From positions 1,550,001 to 1,614,000 of the forward strand of contig JBAIAA010000025.1 of the NCBI GenBank assembly GCA_037893245.1: a stretch of 64,000 nt of DNA. The letters are read 5' to 3'. A program made the position numbers and the translations under genes. Below, piece after piece: positions 37,396 through 50,514 of the stretch. Position 1 is the stretch's first letter. Each line of letters begins with the position of its first letter. The DNA is from Crossaster papposus (taxonomy: Eukaryota; Echinodermata; Asteroidea; Velatida; Solasteridae). The notes under the pieces were generated by a model. It worked only from the letters and a program-made list of their open reading frames with translations. It ran no database searches and was not told the DNA's origin.

Positions 37396-40300
37396 GCCGC
37401 CCCCACATTTGGATACTAAATGTGTAAAACACTGAAAGTTTTGTTTCGGTCACTACTCATCCTTGGCATCAAGGTTCCGACCACCGTCGTCCTCGTCTTG
37501 GCACTTGGGTAACCGGATGAGTCGAGCAACAGGTCTGGTGTACACTCTGTTACCGACTCGTACCTGGGCAGCCCGAACACGACCATCTAGGCTAGGGTGT
37601 ATCTCGCATATTCTTCCGACTGGCCACTGAGCCTGAACAAGCTGGGGGTCTATGATCATGACATCATCGCCACAGGTCAGGTCCCTTGCGTCTTTCTGCC
37701 ACTTTTGCCGGAGTTGCAGGCCAGGCAAAGAGAACTTGATGAAATGTGTCCAAAACTGGTCGGCGAGCACTTGGCTATGACGCCATCGTCGTCGTCCCAA
37801 CAACTCATTGGAGGTGTAGACCACTTAAGGTAGTGATGGATCCAGCCGCCCCACCGGATCTACATCAGCGGCATTGGCAGAAATGTAGCCCAGGGGCTTG
37901 AAATTGAGGATTCCCTCTATTTCAACGAGGAGGGTGTGTAGGACTGGTTCTGTCACTGACTGGTCTCCTAGTGCTGTTCGGAGAGCATTTTTAACCGATC
38001 TCACTTCTCTCTCCCAGACTCCCCCAAAGTGAGGAGTGTTCGGTGGGTTAAACTGAAACCGTACCTTCTGTTCAGCTAGCTGCTGGGCGAGAGTAGGCTC
38101 CATAGATGAGAATGCATATTTCAGCTCTGCCTCTCCTCCTTTGAAGTTAGTGCCACAGTCCGAAAGAAGTTCATAGGGCTTTCCTCGTCGGAAGATGGAG
38201 CGTCGAAAGGCCATAAGGAATGCAGCTGTGTCCATGCTATCCAACAGCTCCAAGTGCACTGCTCGTGTTGTCATGCACTTAAATATGACTCCCCATCGCT
38301 TCTATGTTCTGCGGCCTATCTTCACGGTCATAGGGCCGAAAAAGTCAACTTCAGTTGAGTAAAACACTAGCTTGAGGATCCGGAGTCTGGATGGAGGTAG
38401 ATCGGCCATCTTAGGTAAATGTACATGTACTTCTGGTTTGGAACGCCATTTGCGGCATTCGCCGCACTGACGCTGATGACGGCAGATGGCTTCGCGGCCA
38501 CCTAACTTCAGCGAGGACGCGTTCAGGACCACAGTACAGGAGTTTGTCATCATAGTCTTGTATAAGTAACTTGGTTACGTGGTGACTTGGATCAAGAACA
38601 TTTGGGTGTTTGACATTGTGTGCAAGGCCTTCTGCCCTTCGCAGTCGCCCTCCAACACGGAGAAGTCCGGAAGCTTCCTCATACTCTGGATCGAGCTGTC
38701 CCAATCTACTCCCTGAAGGTAGCTCCCTCCCCGACTTCATAGCCTGGACCTCCTGTGCGAAACAATCTTGCTTGTCAGCAGTGTAACATCCGTCAATATA
38801 TCGATATTACTCAAATACTCTATACTATTTTGACATCGATATCGCCGATGTCAATTTTTTTAATCATATCGAAATATCGACATTTCGATGTATCTAAATT
38901 TCGATGTTCCTAAATGATATTTAAAACACCGAAAGATTGTCAGATTATCCAGAAAATCTCAGGGCTTTAGTATATTAGAAAAGCTGCCGTCTTTATTTGT
39001 AGCTTAAAACATTCAAGTAGGCCTATTAAATAAAATACGTTCGACGACCAACTGCGGTTTGAAGTTGTTCTTTGTGTTTCACCCGCGGCCCGCCGCTATA
39101 GTTCACAACCGCTTGCAAAGGAAAAATAGTAAAATCTCAAAAGAAACCAGCCATGCCGCCCCAGCCTATCGGTTGTTCGAGACGTAACCCTCCCTTGATC
39201 TGATAACATTTTGGGGTGGCCAATCACGAGTAGGAAATTGCGGGGAGCGTTCTCTGCACCCTGCTATTGGCCTAGCAAGCCAGTCTGGATTTCAAGACCG
39301 AGCTGTTCATTTGGGGCGCGCCGTCCGTTATCTTGGCTTATTAAGGGCGCCCTTATAATAGGGCGCCCTCAATAAGCCCAGATAACGAACAGCGCGCTCC
39401 GCGGAACGGAAGCAGCAACCGTAATCATTTCTTATCTTCGTTGTAAAACCATAAACACGAGGGCTGGTGCGATTTGATTTTGTTCGGACCGACAACATGC
39501 ACGGAGGATCAAGCCGAAAACCGGTATATGCAACGTACCTATTAAACTGTCGGTCTTCAGTATATTGAGCGCTGTTTTTAGGCTTCATCTTGCACACGGG
39601 AAATAATCGATATATCGAGTATACTCGATATTGAATTTCCGATTAATCGATTATTCTTAAAAAAATGACATCGACGAACGTTGCAGCAGTGTTGACGTAC
39701 AAGTAGTACCAATCTTCAACATTGGTATTAATCTGGATTTCGCTGACCCGGGTACCGGCAAATACCTTGTAACGGCACGAGTCGGACTGCAACCAGCGCA
39801 GAACTGTGGTGGAGTCGCTTCACAGGATGACCTTCTGGATCGGTAGGGTCAACTCCTTTCTGAGTAGGTCTGCCAATTGTTCTCATGTGAGCCCTGCTGA
39901 CAGTTTGAGGCGTGGCATCGAGAGTTGCCGCTTTGGAGCCACCCTGGAGCGGGAGAGGATGAAGCTGACATGAGTATGTCCCTCTGCATCTTCGGTGCGT
40001 AGGTAAGCCACTGAGCCATAAATCTTCTCTCAAGCATCGCAGAAGATGTGGATCTGTCTGCTTGCAGTGGTAGTGTCAACGTAAGGCGGGGTATGACATC
40101 TGGGTAGGTGAAGGAGTGGTAGTCTGCAGAGTTCACTTTCCCATGTACGCCACTTTGTGAGGATCTCCCCTGATTCGATAGGTTGATCCCAGTCCCTCTT
40201 GGCTTTCCACAAGTCCTGGACCATGATTTTTGCACGTGCCGTGAAGGGTGCAAGATAACTAATGGGATCGTACTGACTGGCAAGGATCTTGTAGATGGTT

Positions 40301-42996
40301 CTTATGTTGAGTACTTTGTACTTGATATGCCGATGCTTGTAGCTCAGCTCATCTAAATCGCACCACCAGCAAAGTCCAAGTGTGGCTTCGGGAGAGTCAC
40401 TTTGACCAAAGATTAGCCGTAGCTCGTAGCCATCTGAGCAGGCCTCTGAAGGTAGATTCTCAAGAACCAACGGTATGTTGCTGGCCCACTGACGAATATT
40501 AAAGCCACCAGAGGCCAGCAGTTCACGCATCTTTGCTACTATTTTTTTGGCTTCCAAAGCACTTGGTACGCTGTCGAGGCAGTTGTCCACGTAGAAGGAC
40601 TGGTTAATGGCATGACAAACATCGTCATTTATATCCTGGTTGTCAAGTACGTGCTTCTGCAGTGAAAGCTGGCGAAACAAGGGCTGCACGTGGTGCCAAA
40701 GGGTAGTACTTGCCATTCGTACACATCTGGTGTCGCCTCTCTTTTGACGTTACGCCAAATAAACCTCAGTAAGGGCGTGTCTTGAGGAAGAAGTTTCACC
40801 TGGTGAAACATAGCCTGGATGTCTCCAGAGATTGCCACTGGGTGCTGCCTAAATCTGAGGAAGACTCCCAGCAGGGAGGCCCCAAGTGTTGGCCCTAACA
40901 AGAGGTGCTAGTTGAGGACCTTTCCATCGTGCTCAAAAGAACGGTCGAACACCAAGCGGTGCTTCCCATTGTTCTCAACGACACGGTGTGGACAGTACCA
41001 TGACTCGTCTGTCTGGCTAACTTCTTTATCGGTAAGTATCTTCACATAGCCCGAGTCGACCAGTTTCTGAATCTTCTCGTTGTGGATCTTGGCAAGATCT
41101 GGCTGCTTTTGTAGTTTCCTTTCGGTGTGCTTTAGTCTTGACATGACCACTTCTTTACCAGCATGGAAACAAACACTGTCGTTTGCACGAAGAAGACGTG
41201 TAGCACAGCACAGTGTTTCTTTGTCATCAACTTGGATTGTCTGGGCTTCGAGTAGATCAATTGCTTGCTGGTCTTGTTTTGAACGAGAGGACAATTTCTC
41301 GTTACAATAGGGGAGGACATCGGCCTGCCACAGTCGTTGCACATGCTGCATAATTTCCCTGGTTTCAGGAAAGACTGCAGTTTTGACAATTTCTCGTTAC
41401 AATAGGGGAGGACATCGGCCTGCCACAGTTGTTGCACATGCTGCATAATGTCCCTGGTTTCAGGAAAGACTGCAGTTTTGAAGCAATTCTGCTTCTGGAA
41501 CTGTTCTTTCAGGATCCCGGCGGGCCCTTGGAGATTCCAGCCTAACTGGGTGTTCACAGCCACTGGTGCTCCACTTGGTCCACACCTGACAGATTGCCTT
41601 GGGATGATGAGTTCTCTGGGTCCGAACCAATCAAGATCAAGGGAACAGCCTTGTTGATAGGTGGCAGTGGGACTCCATGTAGATGTGGCCAGCATTTTTG
41701 TAAAGTTGGCACTGGATAAGTGTATTCGGAAAGGCGAAGGTTGTCCGCTGTGAATGCCCCTTGGATAAGGTACTTGACATCTGGGTTCTCGGCAGGTGAA
41801 ACTCGAAGGTCAATTGATTGGCCTTCACATAGTTCTTGGCGAGTTCTTGGCGAACTGTGGACAGGAGAATAGAATCCTTTTCCCCGGACAGGTTAAGCTG
41901 GAGAGCTGGAGCCAGAACCATCGTACGCATGGAGTCGTCGTCAAGCACAGCGTATGTTTTGAAACTCCCAGCTGGACCATGAAGGAGAATTTGGACGACC
42001 TTCAACATGACATTGTGTGGTCTACGGGGCTGGTCAATGTACACCATCTGTGTCGCCAGAGAGTATATCTTACTAGCCCCCTGCTGGATGGCTTTGTGCA
42101 GCACTGTCAAGTGGAGTTCCTTGCAGTGATTACAAGGCTTCTTTAGCGTACAGTTTTCTGGTTTGTGGGTACGATCACACTTCCAGCATCGAGTTTTCTG
42201 CTTCAGCCATTCGATGATCTGCTGCGATGTGAGTTTCCTGAAGTCTGTGCAGCCGTTCAGGTAATGTTCGTGGCTGTCACAGCTTGGGCAATAAGCAGTA
42301 CCCCTATTGAGGTTTGAAGGCGCTGATTGTTGGTAAGGCTTTGACTTTATTTGCCTTCTATCATCAGTCTGGAAAACTGCTGTAGGGGAACCTTTCTTCC
42401 TCAGGAAACGTTTATCTTTGTTGTCCGATCTGTAGCTATCATCCCTGTGGGCAGCAACTGCTTGTCCAGCTATGCGCTTGGCTCGGGACTGGACTTCTAG
42501 CCAGTTCGCAAGGTCCTGGAAGTTGTATTTTTTGTCAGAATCGGCTTTCAGGATTCCTCAATTACCTGTCCCGGTAACTGGCTGGTAGTTTACCAAGCAA
42601 TCTATCAACGTGGGAACCACACTTCAGTTCGTAGCCATGCTCTTCTTCAAGTGAGCGAAGCATGCCCACCAACGAATGAACAGAGAGGGCGAAATTGTCC
42701 AAGGCATCGTGGTCGCCCGGTTTGACATGTTGCATATTTAGGATGAAGCCCAGCTCACTCTGAACCAACTCTGAACAGGAGTCTGTATCCCGGTGTTCTT
42801 GAGCTGGAGCACCTTTATGACCCTTGGCAGGGATTTTACAACCGACAACAAAGTCATCAAGGTGTCCCGGAATTTGTGTTTCCCGAGTTGGTCGCTGATT
42901 TTTGATGAAAATCAACTCCTCTGGTACAGGATTGTCAATGTTCTCTTGCTCCATTGAATCCATAGGTCGCTGTGTGACATCCGGCTCGAAGGACCA
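37396..42996 (-). mobile_element. BEL/Pao internal body, copy 7 (dead)
   Basis: The coding remnant is 37453-42963. I found no private difference. Confidence 0.92.
38784..39683. mobile_element. Nested hAT-like insert, copy 7
   Basis: This is the 900-bp insert at the same site, with the 8-bp flanking duplication. Confidence 0.8.
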
Positions 42997-43573
42997 TGAA
43001 AAATAGTGTAGGATACACCAGAAAAAGAAGGCGCAGTTGGGTCAAAGTTTACACACAGCAACACATGGACAGCGGTCATAGGCAAGCAACACTGTCTGTT
43101 TATTCGTTCAAATCAGGAATAGACACTTGGGTGGATGATTACTGCAGGTTTGTGATATAATCAGGAGTACGTGGATGTGTGGGATACGTATAGTTCAACT
43201 GGAATACCTGTGGTTCTGGAAATAAACAAATATAAACCACGTATGAGTTTACTAAAGTGTACCTACTACAGTGCGGCAAGAAGTATGCACCAAATGTACA
43301 ATGTTCGATAACGATAATTTCCAGCAGATTAGGTAAATAACTTTGTGCCATAAACATGCTAATTTAACAGAGTAAGATTTAAAATACAATATCATGTATA
43401 CCTATAATGTATCACAAAAAGGCTGTTTGTACAAAGTTTACATCTCGTCAATGACGCACAGAAAGGGTAAATCTATGGTAAATTTGAGTGTAATCAAACA
43501 GAGGTTTTCTTTTGGCTTGCAACAACGGAACGGCGAAAACGGGTCTAAAACTCTAACAATTGATTTTCTGACA
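42997..43573 (-). repeat. LTR 7
   Basis: This 577-bp LTR matches LTR 1. It is the last LTR of the standard type. Confidence 0.9.
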
Positions 43574-46500
43574 GCCGCCCCCACATTTGGATACTAAATG
43601 TGTAAAACACTGAAAGTTTTGTTTCGGTCACTACTCATCCTTGGCATCAAGGTTCCGACCACCGTCGTCCTCGTCTTGGCACTTGGGTAACCGGATGAGT
43701 CGAGCAACAGGTCTGGTGTACACTCTGTTACCGACTCGTACCTGGGCAGCCCGAACACGACCATCTAGGCTAGGGTGTATCTCGCATATTCTTCCGACTG
43801 GCCACTGAGCCTGAACAAGCTGGGGGTCTATGATCATGACATCATCGCCACAGGTCAGGTCCCTTGCGTCTTTCTGCCACTTTTGCCGGAGTTGCAGGCC
43901 AGGCAAAGAGAACTTGATGAAATGTGTCCAAAACTGGTCGGCGAGCACTTGCCTATGACGCCATCGTCGTCGTCCCAACAACTCATTGGAGGTGTAGACC
44001 ACTTAAGGTAGTGATGGATCCAGCCGCCCCACCGGATCTACATCAGCGGCATTGGCAGAAATGTAGCCCAGGGGCTTGAAATTGAGGATTCCCTCTATTT
44101 CAACGAGGAGGGTGTGTAGGACTGGTTCTGTCACTGACTGGTCTCCTAGTGCTGTTCGGAGAGCATTTTTAACCGATCTCACTTCTCTCTCCCAGACTCC
44201 CCCAAAGTGAGGAGTGTTCGGTGGGTTAAACTGAAACCGTACCTTCTGTTCAGCTAGCTGCTGGGCGAGAGTAGGCTCCATAGATGAGAATGCATATTTC
44301 AGCTCTGCCTCTCCTCCTTTGAAGTTAGTGCCACAGTCCGAAAGAAGTTCATAGGGCTTTCCTCGTCGGAAGATGGAGCGTCGAAAGGCCATAAGGAATG
44401 CAGCTGTGTCCATGCTATCCAACAGCTCCAAGTGCACTGCTCGTGTTGTCATGCACTTAAATATGACTCCCCATCGCTTCTATGTTCTGCGGCCTATCTT
44501 CACGGTCATAGGGCCGAAAAAGTCAACTTCAGTTGAGTAAAACACTAGCTTGAGGATCCGGAGTCTGGATGGAGGTAGATCGGCCATCTTAGGTAAATGT
44601 ACATGTACTTCTGGTTTGGAACGCCATTTGCGGCATTCGCCGCACTGACGCTGATGACGGCAGATGGCTTCGCGGCCACCTAACTTCAGCGAGGACGCGT
44701 TCAGGACCACAGTACAGGAGTTTGTCATCATAGTCTTGTATAAGTAACTTGGTTACGTGGTGACTTGGATCAAGAACATTTGGGTGTTTGACATTGTGTG
44801 CAAGGCCTTCTGCCCTTCGCAGTCGCCCTCCAACACGGAGAAGTCCGGAAGCTTCCTCATACTCTGGATCGAGCTGTCCCAATCTACTCCCTGAAGGTAG
44901 CTCCCTCCCCGACTTCATAGCCTGGACCTCCTGTGCGAAACAATCTTGCTTGTCAGCAGTGTAACATCCGTCAATATATCGATATTACTCAAATACTCTA
45001 TACTATTTTGACATCAATATCGCCGATGTCAATTTTTTTAATCATATCGAAATATCGACATTTCGATGTATCTAAATTTCGATGTTCCTAAATGATATTT
45101 AAAACACCGAAAGATTGTCAGATTATCCAGAAAATCTCAGGGCTTTAGTATATTAGAAAAGCTGCCGTCTTTATTTGTAGCTTAAAACATTCAAGTAGGC
45201 CTATTAAATAAAATACGTTCGACGACCAACTGCGGTTTGAAGTTGTTCTTTGTGTTTCACCCGCGGCCCGCCGCTATAGTTCACAACCGCTTGCAAAGGA
45301 AAAATAGTAAAATCTCAAAAGAAACCAGCCATGCCGCCCCAGCCTATCGGTTGTTCGAGACGTAACCCTCCCTTGATCTGATAACATTTTGGGGTGGCCA
45401 ATCACGAGTAGGAAATTGCGGGGAGCGTTCTCTGCACCCTGCTATTGGCCTAGCAAGCCAGTCTGGATTTCAAGACCGAGCTGTTCATTTGGGGCGCGCC
45501 GTCCGTTATCTTGGCTTATTAAGGGCGCCCTTATAATAGGGCGCCCTCAATAAGCCCAGATAACGAACAGCGCGCTCCGCGGAACGGAAGCAGCAACCGT
45601 AATCATTTCTTATCTTCGTTGTAAAACCATAAACACGAGGGCTGGTGCGATTTGATTTTGTTCGGACCGACAACATGCACGGAGGATCAAGCCGAAAACC
45701 GGTATATGCAACGTACCTATTAAACTGTCGGTCTTCAGTATATTGAGCGCTGTTTTTAGGCTTCATCTTGCACACGGGAAATAATCGATATATCGAGTAT
45801 ACTCGATATTGAATTTCCGATTAATCGATTATTCTTAAAAAAATGACATCGACGAACGTTGCAGCAGTGTTGACGTACAAGTAGTACCAATCTTCAACAT
45901 TGGTATTAATCTGGATTTCGCTGACCCGGGTACCGGCAAATACCTTGTAACGGCACGAGTCGGACTGCAACCAGCGCAGAACTGTGGTGGAGTCGCTTCA
46001 CAGGATGACCTTCTGGATCGGTAGGGTCAACTCCTTTCTGAGTAGGTCTGCCAATTGTTCTCATGTGAGCCCTGCTGACAGTTTGAGGCGTGGCATCGAG
46101 AGTTGCCGCTTTGGAGCCACCCTGGAGCGGGAGAGGATGAAGCTGACATGAGTATGTCCCTCTGCATCTTCGGTGCGTAGGTAAGCCACTGAGCCATAAA
46201 TCTTCTGTCAAGCATCGCAGAAGATGTGGATCTGTCTGCTTGCAGTGGTAGTGTCAACGTAAGGCGGGGTATGACATCTGGGTAGGTGAAGGAGTGGTAG
46301 TCTGCAGAGTTCACTTTCCCATGTACGCCACTTTGTGAGGATCTCCCCTGATTCGATAGGTTGATCCCAGTCCCTCTTGGCTTTCCACAAGTCCTGGACC
46401 ATGATTTTTGCACGTGCCGTGAAGGGTGCAAGATAACTAATGGGATCGTACTGACTGGCAAGGATCTTGTAGATGGTTCTTATGTTGAGTACTTTGTACT

Positions 46501-49174
46501 TGATATGCCGATGCTTGTAGCTCAGCTCATCTAAATCGCACCACCAGCAAAGTCCAAGTGTGGCTTCGGGAGAGTCACTTTGACCAAAGATTAGCCGTAG
46601 CTCGTAGCCATCTGAGCAGGCCTCTGAAGGTAGATTCTCAAGAACCAACGGTATGTTGCTGGCCCACTGACGAATATTAAAGCCACCAGAGGCCAGCAGT
46701 TCACGCATCTTTGCTACTATTTTTTTGGCTTCCAAAGCACTTGGTACGCTGTCGAGGCAGTTGTCCACGTAGAAGGACTGGTTAATGGCATGACAAACAT
46801 CGTCATTTATATCCTGGTTGTCAAGTACGTGCTTCTGCAGTGAAAGCTGGCGAAACAAGGGCTGCACGTGGTGCCAAAGGGTAGTACTTGCCATTCGTAC
46901 ACATCTGGTGTCGCCTCTCTTTTGACGTTACGCCAAATAAACCTCAGTAAGGGCGTGTCTTGAGGAAGAAGTTTCACCTGGTGAAACATAGCCTGGATGT
47001 CTCCAGAGATTGCCACTGGGTGCTGCCTAAATCTGAGGAAGACTCCCAGCAGGGAGGCCCCAAGTGTTGGCCCTAACAAGAGGTGCTAGTTGAGGACCTT
47101 TCCATCGTGCTCAAAAGAACGGTCGAACACCAAGCGGTGCTTCCCATTGTTCTCAACGACACGGTGTGGACAGTACCATGACTCGTCTGTCTGGCTAACT
47201 TCTTTATCGGTAAGTATCTTCACATAGCCCGAGTCGACCAGTTTCTGAATCTTCTCGTTGTGGATCTTGGCAAGATCTGGCTGCTTTTGTAGTTTCCTTT
47301 CGGTGTGCTTTAGTCTTGACATGACCACTTCTTTACCAGCATGGAAACAAACACTGTCGTTTGCACGAAGAAGACGTGTAGCACAGCACAGTGTTTCTTT
47401 GTCATCAACTTGGATTGTCTGGGCTTCGAGTAGATCAATTGCTTGCTGGTCTTGTTTTGAACGAGAGGACAATTTCTCGTTACAATAGGGGAGGACATCG
47501 GCCTGCCACAGTCGTTGCACATGCTGCATAATTTCCCTGGTTTCAGGAAAGACTGCAGTTTTGACAATTTCTCGTTACAATAGGGGAGGACATCGGCCTG
47601 CCACAGTTGTTGCACATGCTGCATAATGTCCCTGGTTTCAGGAAAGACTGCAGTTTTGAAGCAATTCTGCTTCTGGAACTGTTCTTTCAGGATCCCGGCG
47701 GGCCCTTGGAGATTCCAGCCTAACTGGGTGTTCACAGCCACTGGTGCTCCACTTGGTCCACACCTGACAGATTGCCTTGGGATGATGAGTTCTCTGGGTC
47801 CGAACCAATCAAGATCAAGGGAACAGCCTTGTTGATAGGTGGCAGTGGGACTCCATGTAGATGTGGCCAGCATTTTTGTAAAGTTGGCACTGGATAAGTG
47901 TATTCGGAAAGGCGAAGGTTGTCCGCTGTGAATGCCCCTTGGATAAGGTACTTGACATCTGGGTTCTCGGCAGGTGAAACTCGAAGGTCAATTGATTGGC
48001 CTTCACATAGTTCTTGGCGAGTTCTTGGCGAACTGTGGACAGGAGAATAGAATCCTTTTCCCCGGACAGGTTAAGCTGGAGAGCTGGAGCCAGAACCATC
48101 GTACGCATGGAGTCGTCGTCAAGCACAGCGTATGTTTTGAAACTCCCAGCTGGACCATGAAGGAGAATTTGGACGACCTTCAACATGACATTGTGTGGTC
48201 TACGGGGCTGGTCAATGTACACCATCTGTGTCGCCAGAGAGTATATCTTACTAGCCCCCTGCTGGATGGCTTTGTGCAGCACTGTCAAGTGGAGTTCCTT
48301 GCAGTGATTACAAGGCTTCTTTAGCGTACAGTTTTCTGGTTTGTGGGTACGATCACACTTCCAGCATCGAGTTTTCTGCTTCAGCCATTCGATGATCTGC
48401 TGCGATGTGAGTTTCCTGAAGTCTGTGCAGCCGTTCAGGTAATGTTCGTGGCTGTCACAGCTTGGGCAATAAGCAGTACCCCTATTGAGGTTTGAAGGCG
48501 CTGATTGTTGGTAAGGCTTTGACTTTATTTGCCTTCTATCATCAGTCTGGAAAACTGCTGTAGGGGAACCTTTCTTCCTCAGGAAACGTTTATCTTTGTT
48601 GTCCGATCTGTAGCTATCATCCCTGTGGGCAGCAACTGCTTGTCCAGCTATGCGCTTGGCTCGGGACTGGACTTCTAGCCAGTTCGCAAGGTCCTGGAAG
48701 TTGTATTTTTTGTCAGAATCGGCTTTCAGGATTCCTCAATTACCTGTCCCGGTAACTGGCTGGTAGTTTACCAAGCAATCTATCAACGTGGGAACCACAC
48801 TTCAGTTCGTAGCCATGCTCTTCTTCAAGTGAGCGAAGCATGCCCACCAACGAATGAACAGAGAGGGCGAAATTGTCCAAGGCATCGTGGTCGCCCGGTT
48901 TGACATGTTGCATATTTAGGATGAAGCCCAGCTCACTCTGAACCAACTCTGAACAGGAGTCTGTATCCCGGTGTTCTTGAGCTGGAGCACCTTTATGACC
49001 CTTGGCAGGGATTTTACAACCGACAACAAAGTCATCAAGGTGTCCCGGAATTTGTGTTTCCCGAGTTGGTCGCTGATTTTTGATGAAAATCAACTCCTCT
49101 GGTACAGGATTGTCAATGTTCTCTTGCTCCATTGAATCCATAGGTCGCTGTGTGACATCCGGCTCGAAGGACCA
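43574..49174 (-). mobile_element. BEL/Pao internal body, copy 8 (dead, array edge)
   Basis: The coding remnant is 43631-49141. This copy has the most private changes: C at 43952 (G elsewhere), A at 45016 inside the hAT-like insert (G elsewhere), and G at 46207 (C elsewhere). The change at 43952 makes Ser to Arg in the DUF5641-like region; the one at 46207 lies next to the TGA of the A17 region. It borders the divergent terminal LTR. Confidence 0.92.
44962..45861. mobile_element. Nested hAT-like insert, copy 8
   Basis: This is the 900-bp insert at the same site; it carries the private A at 45016. Confidence 0.8.
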
Positions 49175-49787
49175 TGAAAAATAGTGTAGGATACACCAGA
49201 AAAAGAAGGCGCAGTTGGGTCAAAGTTTACACACAGCAACACATGGACAGCGGTCATAGGCAAGCAACACTGTCTGTTTATTCGTTCAAATCAGGAATAG
49301 ACACTTGGGTGGATGATTACTGCAGGTTTGTGATATAATCAGGAGTACGTGGATGTGTGGGATACGTATAGTTCAACTGGAATACCTGTGGTTCTGGAAA
49401 TAAACAAATATAAACCACGTATGAGTTTACTAAAGTGTACCTACTACAGTGCGGCAAGAAGTATGCACCAAATGTACAATGTTCGATAACGATAATTTCC
49501 AGCAGATTAGGTAAATAACTTTGTGCCATAAACATGCTAATTTAACAGAGTAAGATTTAAAATACAATATCATGTATACCTATAATGTATCACAAAAAGG
49601 CTGTTTGTTACATCTCGTCAATGACGCACAGAAAGGGTAAATCTATGGTAAATTTGGGTCTAATCAAACGGAGGTTTTCTTTTGGCTTGCAACAACGGAA
49701 TGGCGAAAACGGGTCTAAAACTCTAACAATTGAGGGCGCTATAACATTTCTGGGCGCAACGATCGCTGAACTAGGGACTTTCTGACA
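49175..49787 (-). repeat. Terminal LTR 8 (613 bp), divergent right part
   Basis: Positions 49175 to about 49608 match the internal LTRs. To the right of that the sequence differs: an 8-bp deletion after CTGTTTGT, four substitutions, and a 44-bp extra segment after CAATTGA (from about 49735). It then rejoins the common end TTTCTGACA at 49787. As the minus strand reads leftward, this is the 5' LTR of the whole array. The TG...CA ends are intact. The sequence beyond is single-copy, so this is the true array border; the first flanking bases are GCGGA. Confidence 0.88.
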
Positions 49788-50514
49788 GCGGAACATCTGA
49801 AATTAAGAAACCACATGACGATGAAAGTTACCCTTGGAGTGCCAACTGTTACAGTATCATTTCTGTCGTTGTTTGTTTTACATTACTGTAGTGAAATAAA
49901 CATGTTATAATAGCCTAAATATAGCAAAATGCCTAACAAAAAGTCAAAAAGTTGTTCGACTCTGTATACCATGTAATTATGTACACTACACCTGTACTAG
50001 TCGTTTAAACTTTCCTATAAAATTGTGATGGAATAACCAACGTCAGAAGATTTTCATGGTCTGTGGTCTGTGCAAGCCGTGCGTGTTAATCAAATTAGCA
50101 AGGTCAATTCTCCCTGGTGCATGCTAGCTGCACACACACACAAAAATTGCCAGAAATTAGGCTAAAGTTGTCATTATGCTACCTGTACAATGCATAATGC
50201 CAGGTTTGTGTGAGTTGACCCAAGATTTTGGACAATGGGGAATTAGTGATAACATACCGGTAGCTCCATAGTGATAACAATGACCCAGAGGAGCCGAGTC
50301 CTCAGGTGATTCTCGTATACAAACCTTATGTGAGTTATGGGAAAAAAGTAAAAACAAAGGGAATAATAGAAGAGAACAATAGCGAATCCGCGGAAGTACA
50401 GGTACAGTATGTACATCAAGCTGTGTCACTTTGGTAACATGCAGTTTCAAAAAAATTGTCAGTACATTGTATTTCAAAGTAGAAGTCCAATTCCAATACA
50501 ACTTCGGTCATAGA
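49788..50514. other. Single-copy flank, no gene seen
   Basis: This is AT-rich sequence next to the array edge. It has a short CA run near 50131 and open frames without recognisable content. I see nothing else. Confidence 0.5.

Larger units (their letters stand above)
1..49787 (-). repeat. Tandem array of eight BEL/Pao retrotransposon units, 6178-bp period
   Basis: The same 6178-bp unit recurs without a gap from the left edge to 49787. Equivalent points fall exactly 6178 bp apart; for example the LTR edge TGAAAAATAG starts at 5929, 12107, 18285 and so on to 49175. Neighbouring element bodies share one LTR, giving LTR-body-LTR-body. This is the form left by recombination between LTRs or by integration of a concatemer, and not by independent insertions, which would leave host DNA and target duplications between copies. 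I found only about eight base substitutions among all copies. The right border is the end of the last LTR; the left border lies outside the window. Confidence 0.95.

Noticed and set aside
1-49787. A CRISPR-like or phage-like repeat system
   Set aside because: The period is 6.2 kb, the repeat content is a eukaryotic BEL/Pao element, and no spacer-repeat pattern or cas gene exists.
50157-50501. 114-codon minus frame next to the array
   Set aside because: It has no domain, no splice context and AT-rich composition; probably chance.
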